Shown here: piece after piece, positions 1-5,945 of the stretch
How positions within the stretch are numbered: position 1 is the first letter of the stretch
Layout: each line of letters opens with the position of its first letter
NCBI GenBank assembly: GCA_018268695.1
Contig: JAFDWD010000264.1
Location: forward strand, 1-8,470
Length of the DNA stretch: 8,470 bases
Origin: Actinomycetota bacterium
GTDB taxonomy: Bacteria; Actinomycetota; Thermoleophilia; Solirubrobacterales; 70-9
Direction: 5' to 3'
The notes under the pieces: model-generated
What the model saw: the letters and a program-made list of their open reading frames with translations, nothing else
What the model was told of the DNA's origin: nothing
Database searches by the model: none
Made by a program: the position numbers and the translations under genes

Positions 1-92
1 CGGGTCACGCACTGAAGTGCGCTCCCCTTGGCTCGCTTCCTGTGTCATTGCGAGGCTGGCCCACGCCGCCTCAGGACGTATCCGTCAGGGTT
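1..92. other. Non-coding left edge with a weak possible terminator
   Basis: No gene is supported here. A short palindrome (CGCACT-GA-AGTGCG) sits at 8-21; its 2-nt spacer is too tight for an ordinary RNA hairpin. A 5-bp stem with an 11-nt loop (GAGGC at 52-56, GCCTC at 68-72) lies 20 nt beyond the stop of the minus-strand LuxR gene and could help end its transcript. It has no U-tract, so this is weak. Confidence 0.25.
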
Positions 93-788
93 CTAGACGA
101 TCAGGGATTCGCGCAGGCCGATCGCCACGGCGTGGCTGCGGTTTTTCGCCCCGAGGCGGGCGAGGGTGTTCTTCATGTGGGTCTTGACGGTCTCCTCGGA
201 GAGGCCGAGGCGGCGGGCGGCGACGGTGGTCGACTCGCCGTCGGCGAGGAGCTGGAGGATCTCGCGCTGGCGTTTGGTGATCAGGCCGCGGGAGCCTTTC
301 GGCGGCACGTCCGCGTCGATGAAGGGCTCCTGGGCGGCCGCGGCGATCGTCGCCTTGCGCAGTTGCTCGGGCCCGGCGGTCCGGGCGACGTAGGCGCTGG
401 CCCCGGCACCGATGGCGGCGCTCGCCAGGTGGCGCTCCGGCCGGTCGCCGTGGGCGACGATCCCGAGAACCGGTGCCGCGCGGCGCATCTCGCGGATCGC
501 GTCGGTGCCGCTGATCGAGGGTCCGTTGCCGTTGGGCCGCCAGCTCATGTCGACGATCGCGACGTCGAAGTCGCCGATGTCGCGCACCAGGTCGAGGCCT
601 TCCTCGCGGCCGGTCGCCTCCTGGACCTCGAAATCCTTCGACAGCACTTCACGAACCCCCAACCGCATCAGCGGATGGACGTCCACGACAAGGCATTGTG
701 GGCGTTCGCTCAGGACTGCTTTCCGATCAATCGATTGGGTCGCGGCACCCGGGGGAGGGCTCGCCCGATATGAGCCGATCCTAACCAA
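93..788 (-). CDS. LuxR/NarL-family response regulator with degenerate receiver
   Basis: Cytoplasmic two-domain transcription regulator of 231 aa. Residues about 31-150 match a NarL-type receiver (CLVVDVHPLMRLG, then FDVAIVD with the likely phospho-acceptor Asp80). Residues about 168-226 are a LuxR helix-turn-helix (ITKRQREILQLLADGES...LSEETVKTHMKNTLARLGAKNR). The receiver is atypical: the usual acidic pair is D36-V37, the switch Ser/Thr position appears to be Val111 and the conserved Lys position Arg136. Phosphorylation switching may therefore be altered; this rests on alignment by eye. The start is TTG at 788; I see no ATG or GTG in frame upstream before a stop, and the first internal ATG would cut into the receiver. 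No Shine-Dalgarno is evident. The gene is divergent from the Rrf2 gene with 27 bp between starts, and no histidine kinase gene lies in the window. Family is certain; target genes are unknown. Confidence 0.9.
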   Translation of the reverse strand: MVRIGSYRASPPPGAATQSIDRKAVLSERPQCLVVDVHPLMRLGVREVLSKDFEVQEATGREEGLDLVRDIGDFDVAIVDMSWRPNGNGPSISGTDAIREMRRAAPVLGIVAHGDRPERHLASAAIGAGASAYVARTAGPEQLRKATIAAAAQEPFIDADVPPKGSRGLITKRQREILQLLADGESTTVAARRLGLSEETVKTHMKNTLARLGAKNRSHAVAIGLRESLIV

Positions 789-815
789 GCGCTCACGGTG
801 CGGTAGAAAGTCCCT

Positions 816-829
816 GTGATCTCGATCAC
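816..829. promoter_or_regulatory. Inverted repeat overlapping the Rrf2 start codon
   Basis: GTGATC-TC-GATCAC is a perfect 6-bp inverted repeat with a 2-bp spacer that begins at the GTG start codon of the Rrf2 gene. Dyads of this size are typical for dimeric winged-helix repressors, so it could be an autoregulatory operator that also affects the divergent LuxR gene. It lies inside the coding start and may be coincidence. Confidence 0.25.
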
Positions 830-1214
830 CTCAAAGTCGCGCTATGCGGTCGTTGCGCTTGCCGAGCTCGCCCGTTCAGGGGAGCGGCCGGTGCCGATCA
901 AAGAGCTGGCCGAACGCCGGGACATCCCCGAGCAGTTCCTCGAGCAGCTCTTCTCGACCCTGCGCCGCGCCGGCCTCCTCACCAGCCACCGCGGCATGCG
1001 CGGCGGCTCCACCCTCTCGCGGCCGGCGGAAGAGATCACCGTGCTCGAGGTCGTCCAGACCCTCGACGGCAAAATCGGCTCGGAAGCCGAAGAGGCCGGC
1101 GGCATCTGGGCCGAGGGTGTCGGCGCCCTGCGCAAGGTCTTCGGCCAGACGACGATCGCCGAAGTCGCCCGCCGCGAGGCCGAAGAGGCCGGCAGCGGGA
1201 TGTATTTCATCTAG
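816..1214 (+). CDS. Rrf2-family transcriptional regulator (cysteine-free)
   Basis: DNA-binding repressor-type protein of 132 aa, the usual length for the Rrf2/IscR/CymR family. The N-terminus (ISITSKSRYAVVALAELA) is the family's first helix. The winged helix follows at about 25-66 (PIKELAERRDIPEQFLEQLFSTLRRAGLL, then the wing SHRGMRGGSTLSRPAEEITVLEVVQTLDG). The protein contains no cysteine, so it cannot bind an Fe-S cluster the way IscR and NsrR do; in this it resembles CymR, the cysteine-metabolism regulator of Firmicutes. The GTG start at 816 is chosen because it places the conserved helix at the N-terminus. The upstream TAGAAA at 804-809, 6 nt before GTG, may be a -10 element of a leaderless promoter. 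The cysK-cysE pair about 4 kb downstream makes a sulfur role thinkable, but that is inference only. Confidence 0.9.
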   Translation: MISITSKSRYAVVALAELARSGERPVPIKELAERRDIPEQFLEQLFSTLRRAGLLTSHRGMRGGSTLSRPAEEITVLEVVQTLDGKIGSEAEEAGGIWAEGVGALRKVFGQTTIAEVARREAEEAGSGMYFI

Positions 1215-1227
1215 ACCGTTCAGCGCG

Positions 1228-1881
1228 TCATTCGTTCGGCACCGTGGTCTTTTCCTGGATCTGGACGGCGGAGATGTTGATCCGATCGACGTCGAGCGTG
1301 GTCCCCGGACTGGTCCGGCTGCACTCGACGTTCATTTCCTGCCCGGCGCGGACGGTGAAGAGGCCGGAGATGGTCAGGTTCGCGGCCGAGCCCACGGGCA
1401 CCGACTGTTCGCGCAGGACGGCTTCCGATTCGGGGCCGCCGACGCCGTTGATCAGACGGCAGAAGGCCAGGTTCGCACCGCTTCCGAGGAACTCCATGTC
1501 GGTGGTGACGAAATAGGTGCCGGTGGGGACGGGCAGGCTGATCGCCGTGGTGCCGAAGAGTGAGGTGCCGAGGGAGACCGAGGATCCGGATTCGAGCTTC
1601 TGGAAGCCCCGCGTGAAGCCCGAGGGGCCTGGTGCCCCCGTGTCGCCCTTCGGCCCCTGCGGGCCGGTGGCGCCCCTCGCCCCCGCGGGCCCGGTCAGGA
1701 CCGCTTTCGAGGTGGTGCTCAGTTTGGCGGGGGTGACGGCCCCTTTCTTCAGCTGCCGGGCGCCGACGCTTTCCTTGCCGAGGTGGGACGCGGCGTACGC
1801 CGTCCCTCCGCCGAGCAGGAGGATCAGGCAGAGGGTCGAGATGACGTTCGCATAGGAGAGTCGGGCGCGGAGGCGATGCAT
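1228..1881 (-). CDS. Collagen-like repeat protein, membrane-anchored or secreted
   Basis: Predicted exported protein of 217 aa with no enzymatic signature. Residues 9-32 form one hydrophobic segment (signal anchor or signal peptide ending GGGTAYAAS). A conserved-looking stretch follows, VGARQLKKGAVTPAKL (39-54), which I recognise from many Thermoleophilia surface proteins. Residues 64-88 are eight Gly-X-Y triplets plus a final Gly, a short collagen-like triple-helix segment. Residues about 95-210 look like a beta-sandwich with two cysteines, C141 and C187, that could form a disulfide. The layout of stalk plus globular head recalls trimeric C1q-like proteins, but I cannot assign that fold by eye. 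The start is ATG at 1881 with a Shine-Dalgarno GGAAGGA 5 nt upstream. The gene converges on the Rrf2 gene with 13 bp between stops and no clear terminator. Glu codons favour GAA (8 of 10). Function unknown. Confidence 0.85.
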   Translation of the reverse strand: MHRLRARLSYANVISTLCLILLLGGGTAYAASHLGKESVGARQLKKGAVTPAKLSTTSKAVLTGPAGARGATGPQGPKGDTGAPGPSGFTRGFQKLESGSSVSLGTSLFGTTAISLPVPTGTYFVTTDMEFLGSGANLAFCRLINGVGGPESEAVLREQSVPVGSAANLTISGLFTVRAGQEMNVECSRTSPGTTLDVDRINISAVQIQEKTTVPNE

Positions 1882-1885
1882 GGAG

Positions 1886-1913
1886 GTCCTTCCTGGGTCT
1901 TGGGCGGAAGGAC
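1886..1913 (-). promoter_or_regulatory. 5'-UTR hairpin sequestering the RBS of the collagen-like gene
   Basis: GTCCTTCC (1886-1893) and GGAAGGAC (1906-1913) are perfect 8-bp inverted arms around a 12-nt loop. In the minus-strand mRNA the 3' arm is GGAAGGAC, which contains the whole Shine-Dalgarno sequence and ends 4 nt before the AUG at 1881. When folded, the ribosome site is paired. This is the geometry of a translational switch or RNA thermometer; whether it regulates is inference. Confidence 0.5.
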
Positions 1914-1947
1914 GAGACGCCGAGAACCTCTCACATCGGTTCCCGCC

Positions 1948-2316
1948 TCAGCCACCCGTGTTCAGGTCCACCGCCTCGCGGATCAGGTCCCTCAGGGCCG
2001 CCTCGTCGATCTCGTCGTCCTCGCCGATGTCGATCGCCCTGCGGGTGTTGCCCTCGAGACTCGAGTTGAAGAGGCCCTTGGGGTCCTCGAGCGAGGCGCC
2101 CTTGGCGAACGTCAGCTTCACGACCTTCTTGTAGGTCTCGCCAGTGCAGATGATCCCGTCGTGCTCCCAGACGGGGACGCCGCGCCATTTCCAGGTCTCC
2201 TCGACCTCGGGGTCGGCTTCTTTGACCAGTTCGCGGACGCGGGCGAGGGTGTCGCCGCGCCAGTCGCCGAGCTCGACGATCCGCTGATCGATCAGCTGGG
2301 AGGGAGAGTCCGTCAT
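1948..2316 (-). CDS. DUF1801-family (YdhG/YjbR-like) protein
   Basis: Small cytoplasmic protein of 122 aa from the chosen start. Recognisable blocks are the N-terminal helix (LIDQRIVELGDWRGDTLARVRELVKEADPEVEE), the core WKWRGVPVWEHDGIICTGETYKKVVKLTFAKGASL, and the tail FNSSLEGNTRRAIDIGEDDEIDEAALRDLIREAV. This is the DUF1801 fold, whose biochemical role is not established. ATG at 2316 is preferred because AAAGGA (plus-strand 2326-2331) stands 9 nt upstream. An in-frame ATG at 2343 would add nine residues and lies 5 nt after a TAACTT hexamer, so a leaderless longer form is also possible. The gene ends 66 bp before the collagen-like gene on the same strand and is divergent from the winged-helix regulator. 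Confidence 0.85.
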   Translation of the reverse strand: MTDSPSQLIDQRIVELGDWRGDTLARVRELVKEADPEVEETWKWRGVPVWEHDGIICTGETYKKVVKLTFAKGASLEDPKGLFNSSLEGNTRRAIDIGEDDEIDEAALRDLIREAVDLNTGG

Positions 2317-2348
2317 CGGTTGCCGTCCTTTCGTCGTTGCCATCGCCC

Positions 2349-2354
2349 AAGTTA
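2349..2354 (-). promoter_or_regulatory. Candidate -10 element for the DUF1801 gene
   Basis: Read on the minus strand this is TAACTT, followed after 5 nt by the ATG at 2343. A transcript from here would be either leaderless for that ATG or carry a leader of about 27 nt with the AAAGGA Shine-Dalgarno for the ATG at 2316. No clear -35 element is visible. Confidence 0.3.
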
Positions 2355-2364
2355 GCCATCGTGT

Positions 2365-2381
2365 CCTGAAGCCGCTTCAGG
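2365..2381. promoter_or_regulatory. Inverted repeat between divergent genes, candidate operator
   Basis: CCTGAAG-CCG-CTTCAGG is a perfect 7-bp inverted repeat with a 3-bp spacer. Its right half is partly repeated directly 12 bp on (CCGCTTCAG at 2372, CCGCTTCGG at 2384). It lies upstream of both the DUF1801 gene and the winged-helix regulator gene, where a dimeric regulator would be expected to bind. Autoregulation is inference. Confidence 0.4.
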
Positions 2382-2424
2382 TACCGCTTCGGCTTGATTT
2401 CGGGCACAATGAGGCATCGCGTCA

Positions 2425-3075
2425 ATGGAATCGAGTGATCGAACAAGTCCAATGGGTGAGCGTCGCCCGGGGCGCGCCGAACGCCGACGATCCACCGCGG
2501 CGACGGTCCTGGCTCATCCGCTGCGGATCCGGATCCTCGAAATCCTGAACCAGCGCGACATGAGCCCGGCCGAGTTCTGCCGCGATGGGTTCGCGCCGCA
2601 GGGCATGGAGGTGTCGGGCGTCGCCTACCACTTCCACGAGCTGGCGCAGTACGGCGCGCTGGCCGTGGTCGAGCCCGATCAGCGCGGCGGCTCGATCGAA
2701 CACGTCTACCGCGGCGTCGGGCGCGCCTACTTCACCGATCTGCAGTGGAGCGAGCTCGACCACGACGAACGGGCGCGGCTCAGCAAGACCGTGGTCCAGG
2801 GACTGCTGGCGCGGATCGAAGGCGCGCTCTCGGCCGACACCTTCGACTCGCGGGTCAATCGCCACCTGACGTGGACCGCGATGCGCCTCGACGAGCAGGG
2901 GTGGAGCGAAATGACCACCGCCCTGAAGGCCACCTTCGGGGAACTCGAACAGATCCGCGCCGACGCGGAAGCGCGCCTCGACCGCGATGGCGAGCAAGGC
3001 ATCCCGTCGACCTGCGGCCTCCTCGGCTTCCAGTCTCCGGACGGCGCCCAGCTGACACCGCCGCCCGACCTCTAG
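2425..3075 (+). CDS. ArsR-like winged-helix transcriptional regulator
   Basis: Predicted cytoplasmic DNA-binding protein of 216 aa. Residues about 22-100 form a winged helix-turn-helix: RRSTAATVLAHPLRIRILEILN is the typical first helices of ArsR-like regulators, GVAYHFHELAQYGALAVVE is the recognition helix and following strand, and IEHVYRGVGRAYF is the wing. The remainder (about 105-185) is mostly helical, rich in acidic and basic residues, and probably mediates dimerisation or ligand sensing. No metal-binding cysteine cluster is visible, so metal sensing is unlikely. The tail (195-216) is Pro- and Gly-rich. ATG at 2425 is chosen, with a weak GAGG 10 nt upstream; ATG at 2452 is an alternative that spares the domain. 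The inverted repeat at 2365-2381 lies just upstream. Ligand and targets unknown. Confidence 0.8.
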   Translation: MESSDRTSPMGERRPGRAERRRSTAATVLAHPLRIRILEILNQRDMSPAEFCRDGFAPQGMEVSGVAYHFHELAQYGALAVVEPDQRGGSIEHVYRGVGRAYFTDLQWSELDHDERARLSKTVVQGLLARIEGALSADTFDSRVNRHLTWTAMRLDEQGWSEMTTALKATFGELEQIRADAEARLDRDGEQGIPSTCGLLGFQSPDGAQLTPPPDL

Positions 3076-3079
3076 CCCT

Positions 3080-3085
3080 TAGTCT
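3080..3085 (+). promoter_or_regulatory. Candidate -10 element of the GNAT gene (leaderless)
   Basis: TAGTCT stands 8 nt before the ATG at 3094, and there is no Shine-Dalgarno in between. With the usual 6-7 nt from -10 to transcription start, the mRNA would begin at or next to the AUG. A CTGACA at 3052-3057 resembles a -35 but is 22 nt away, longer than normal. Confidence 0.4.
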
Positions 3086-3093
3086 CGGCCGCG

Positions 3094-3618
3094 ATGAGCG
3101 ATGACGCCCGCACGACCGAGAGGCTGATGCTGCGGCGGCCGGGTCCCGGCGATGCTCCGGCCTACCGTGCCCTGCTGATGCACCCGACGATCGGCGAATG
3201 GCTGCGCCCGCCGCCGCTCGCGCCCTTCGAGCCCGACGACGGCGACATCTGGCTGGAGGACGACCGGCGCCACTGGGAGCGCTTCGGCTTCGGCCCATGG
3301 GCCGCGATCGAGCGCGCGGGCGGCGACCACGTCGGTCGGGTCGGGCTGCGGCGGGGCGAGATCGGCGATCGTCCCGGGGTCGAGGTCGTCTGGACCGTCG
3401 ACCCCCGACACCACGGCCAAGGCTTCGCCGCCGAGGCGGCGTCCGCCGCCCTGGATCTCGCCGCCGAGTTGGAGCTCGACGAGGTCTTCGCGATGATCCT
3501 GCCGACCAACGCCGCCTCCCTGCGCGTCGCCGAGAAGATCGGCATGACCCGAGACGGCAACGTCGACCACGCCGGCTTCGACCACCTCCTGTTCCGCGTC
3601 GAGCCCGCCACTCGCTGA
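3094..3618 (+). CDS. GNAT N-acetyltransferase, RimJ/RimL type
   Basis: Cytoplasmic acetyl-CoA-dependent N-acetyltransferase of 174 aa, normal for the Acetyltransf_3 (RimJ/RimL) branch. The family opening TERLMLRRPGPGDAPAYRALL occurs at 8-28. The central strand and acetyl-CoA loop are at about 108-126 (EVVWTVDPRHHGQGFAAEAA, where the usual R/Q-x-x-G-x-G/A motif reads RHHGQGFA). The C-terminal ILPTNAASLRVAEKIGM is the classic N-x-x-S-x-x-x-x-E-K-x-G-M signature. The substrate cannot be told from sequence; family members modify protein N-termini, antibiotics or small amines. The gene starts 18 bp after the regulator gene but seems to have its own -10 element. Glu codons are almost all GAG (13 of 14). 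Confidence 0.9.
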   Translation: MSDDARTTERLMLRRPGPGDAPAYRALLMHPTIGEWLRPPPLAPFEPDDGDIWLEDDRRHWERFGFGPWAAIERAGGDHVGRVGLRRGEIGDRPGVEVVWTVDPRHHGQGFAAEAASAALDLAAELELDEVFAMILPTNAASLRVAEKIGMTRDGNVDHAGFDHLLFRVEPATR

Positions 3619-3645
3619 TTCGTCCGCAGCCGCCAATTTCGGGGC

Positions 3646-3651
3646 TAGACT
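3646..3651 (+). promoter_or_regulatory. Candidate -10 element of the propeller-cysK-cysE unit (leaderless)
   Basis: TAGACT is separated by only GGCCCG from the ATG at 3658, with no Shine-Dalgarno. This predicts a leaderless transcript for the first gene, with the two downstream genes relying on translational coupling. No convincing -35 hexamer is seen 16-18 nt upstream. Confidence 0.45.
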
Positions 3652-3657
3652 GGCCCG

Positions 3658-5025
3658 ATGCGTAGCCTCGTCCCCAAGCTGCTGATGGTCGCCCTCCTCG
3701 CGCTCGCCGCGCTCGTCCCGGCCTCGGCCGCCTCCGCGGCGCCGGCGGTCAGCGGGATCTTCCCGCTGAAAACGGAACTCGAAACGAACAACAAGATCGC
3801 GGCAGGGCCCGACGGCAACGTGTGGTTCACGCTGCCCGGGAAAAAGGTGGGGATGATCACCCCGGCCGGGGTCGTCCAGGAATTCGAACTCAAAGGCGTC
3901 GAAGGCCCGATCGGGATCGCGTCCGGCCCCGAAGGCCGCATCTGGGTCGTCTCCACCGGCAAAGCGGCAAGTTTCCTGCCCGCGAATCCGACCGGCACCG
4001 AGGAAGACTTCGAATCGGCGCTCATCAACGCCGAACCGAACATCGTGCTGGGTCCCGACGGCCTCTTCTGGGTCGCCTCCAACAACAAAGTGGCGAAATT
4101 CTCGCCGGCGAACTTCAAAGGCACGATCGTCGAAGTCAAATTGACGGGCGAACTCAGCCCGAAAGACATCGACGTCGCCGGGTCCCTGATCGCGATCTCC
4201 GACAACAACGCCGAAGCCGTCACCGAAAAAGGGCGGATCGTCACCTTCACCACCGCCGGCGTGCAGAAAGACTTCACGATTCCCGGGAGCTCGCAGGGAC
4301 TGGCCGGAGCACCGGACGGACAGATCGCCTATTCCGCTCCGGCCGCCAAACCCGAGCAATCCGGGCTGATCACGCCACCCGCTCCGGCGAGTGCCTTCGA
4401 ACTCCTCGGTGACCCGTTCGGCGTCGCCTACGGCGCCGACCAGGCGTTCTGGATCGTCCAGTTCGCGAAAGGACAGCTGACCCGTCTGGCCACGGACGGC
4501 CAGACCAGCGTGGTCGGCGGCCTGCCGATCGAATCGGCGCGGCAGATCACCGCCGGCCCGAACGGCACGCTCTGGGTGACCCTGGTCAAAAAAGAAGGCC
4601 TGGTGCCGGTCTCGGCGATCGCACGGGTGACCGGGGTCGAACCGCCCGCGCCACCGACGCCTTCGCCGACGCCCACGACGCCGAGTTCGCCCGTAGTCAA
4701 GGTCGCCGAAAAGCCGGTCCCCGACACGGTTCTCGGTAAGCACCCGAAGAAAGTCGTGAAGACGACGGGGGCCAAGGCGACGATCACCTTCACCTTCTCC
4801 TCGACCGTCTCCGGCTCGACCTTCCAGTGCAGGCTGGTCAAGCCCGCGGTCGGGAAGAAGAAAAAGAAGCCGAAGGCGGTGTTCGTCGGTTGTCGGTCGC
4901 CCAGGGTGTTGAAACTGGCGCCGGGCAAGTACCGGTTCTCGGTCCGGGCGGTCGCCGACGGGGTGACGGACGGGTCGCCGGTCGAAAGCGCGTTCAAGGT
5001 CGTGCGCGTCCCGCGTCACAAATGA
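3658..5025 (+). CDS. Secreted virginiamycin-B-lyase-like beta-propeller with C-terminal Ig-like domain
   Basis: Predicted secreted protein of 455 aa. Residues 1-28 are a signal peptide (hydrophobic core, cleavage near ASAASAA). Residues about 30-325 carry seven blade motifs spaced roughly 40-45 residues: GPDGNVWFT (50), GPEGRIWVV (90), GPDGLFWVA (132), a degenerate one near 174, APDGQIAYS (218), [10 protein letters not shown] (258) and GPNGTLWVT (300). This is the streptogramin-lyase pattern. The propeller contains no histidine, although the known lyase needs a catalytic His, so antibiotic lyase activity is unlikely and a binding or structural role more likely. A Pro/Thr/Ser linker (329-345) leads to an Ig-like domain (about 356-450) with a Cys pair, C391 and C412, and a lysine-rich insert (400-406), a type common at the C-termini of actinobacterial exported proteins. 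The stop overlaps the cysK start. Glu is GAA in 19 of 21 codons. Function unknown. Confidence 0.85.
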   Translation: MRSLVPKLLMVALLALAALVPASAASAAPAVSGIFPLKTELETNNKIAAGPDGNVWFTLPGKKVGMITPAGVVQEFELKGVEGPIGIASGPEGRIWVVSTGKAASFLPANPTGTEEDFESALINAEPNIVLGPDGLFWVASNNKVAKFSPANFKGTIVEVKLTGELSPKDIDVAGSLIAISDNNAEAVTEKGRIVTFTTAGVQKDFTIPGSSQGLAGAPDGQIAYSAPAAKPEQSGLITPPAPASAFELLGDPFGVAYGADQAFWIVQFAKGQLTRLATDGQTSVVGGLPIESARQITAGPNGTLWVTLVKKEGLVPVSAIARVTGVEPPAPPTPSPTPTTPSSPVVKVAEKPVPDTVLGKHPKKVVKTTGAKATITFTFSSTVSGSTFQCRLVKPAVGKKKKKPKAVFVGCRSPRVLKLAPGKYRFSVRAVADGVTDGSPVESAFKVVRVPRHK

Positions 5026-5945
5026 GGATCGGGCCCGAGGCCTCGGCGGTCGTCGGCAACACGCCGATGGTGCTGCTCGAGCGGATGGGCAACGGGCTGT
5101 TCGGCCAGGTCTGCGTGAAGCTCGAGTACTTCAACCCGGGTGGTTCGGTGAAGGACCGGATCGGGGTGGCGATGATCGACGCGGCCGAAGAGGCGGGGGA
5201 AATCAAGCCGGGGCGGACGCTGGTGGTCGAGCCGACCAGCGGCAACACCGGCATCGCGCTGGCGATGGTCTGCGCGGCGCGCGGCTACGAGCTGATCCTG
5301 ACCCTGCCGGAAGGGATGAGCCGCGAGCGGAGCAAGCTGCTGCGCGCCTACGGGGCCAAAGTGTCGGAGACGCCGAGCCTCGGCGGGATGAACGAGGCGG
5401 TCGCGCTGGCCGAACAGATCCGGGACCAGCGCAAGGCCTTCATGCCGATGCAGTTCTCCAACCCGGCCAACGCGGGGGCACACCGGCGCAGCGCCGCCGA
5501 GGAGGTCTGGCGCGACACCGACGGTGGGATCGGCGCCTTCGTCTCCGGCGTCGGGACCGGCGGGACGATCACCGGCGTGGGACGGATGCTGAAGGAACGC
5601 GCGCCGGACGCCCTCGTCGTCGCGGTCGAGCCTGCGAGCTCACCGGTGCTCTCCGGCGGCCAGCCCGGCCCGCACAAAATCCAGGGGATCGGCGCCGGGT
5701 TCGTCCCCGCGGTGCTCGACCGCTCGGTGATCGACGAGATCATCCCGGTCGACGACGAGGACGCGCTGGAGACCGCGCGCCTCACCGCCAGCGCCGAGGG
5801 CGTGCTCGCGGGGATCTCGGCGGGCGCCAACATCCACGCGGCGCTACAGGTCGCGGCGCGGCCGGAGATGGCGGGCAAAAGGGTGGTGACGATCGTCTGC
5901 GACTCGGGCGAGCGCTACATGTCCCTACCCTTCTTCGCACCGTGA
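5022..5945 (+). CDS. cysK: Cysteine synthase A (O-acetylserine sulfhydrylase)
   Basis: Cytoplasmic PLP enzyme that converts O-acetylserine and sulfide to cysteine and acetate, the last step of cysteine synthesis. Length 307 aa is normal for CysK. Visible motifs: [10 protein letters not shown] (11-20); NPGGSVKDR with the PLP-binding Lys44; the substrate-binding loop EPTSGNTG (70-77); the PLP phosphate loop GVGTGGT (176-182); GISAG with Ser266 near the pyridine nitrogen; and the C-terminal CDSGERY (293-299). No N-terminal heme-binding or C-terminal CBS domains are present, so it is not a cystathionine beta-synthase of the long type. The ATG at 5022 overlaps the previous stop by 4 nt (ATGA), and its own stop overlaps cysE by 4 nt (GTGA), so translation is probably coupled along the unit. 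Glu codons are mostly GAG (18 of 23), unlike the preceding gene. Confidence 0.95.
   Translation: MRIGPEASAVVGNTPMVLLERMGNGLFGQVCVKLEYFNPGGSVKDRIGVAMIDAAEEAGEIKPGRTLVVEPTSGNTGIALAMVCAARGYELILTLPEGMSRERSKLLRAYGAKVSETPSLGGMNEAVALAEQIRDQRKAFMPMQFSNPANAGAHRRSAAEEVWRDTDGGIGAFVSGVGTGGTITGVGRMLKERAPDALVVAVEPASSPVLSGGQPGPHKIQGIGAGFVPAVLDRSVIDEIIPVDDEDALETARLTASAEGVLAGISAGANIHAALQVAARPEMAGKRVVTIVCDSGERYMSLPFFAP

Noticed and set aside
42..773. Plus-strand open frame across the LuxR gene
   Set aside because: Antisense shadow of a well-recognised response regulator; no motif of its own.
3052..3057. CTGACA as -35 element for the GNAT gene
   Set aside because: The spacer to TAGTCT is 22 nt, well above the usual 16-18, and the hexamer lies within the upstream coding sequence.
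3079..5019. Very long minus-strand open frame antisense to the GNAT and propeller genes
   Set aside because: Its protein is dominated by Arg, Gly, Asp and Pro without domain signatures, as expected from the complement of high-GC genes. The plus-strand genes have clear domains, signal peptide and starts.
4827..5021. Upstream extension of cysK into the propeller gene
   Set aside because: The extra 65 residues are Arg/Gly-rich and out of frame with the real gene there; ATG at 5022 gives a normal CysK N-terminus and an ATGA overlap.
3658..5025. Streptogramin resistance (vgb) call
   Set aside because: Only the fold matches; the propeller has no histidine for catalysis and carries a signal peptide and an Ig-like domain, unlike resistance lyases.
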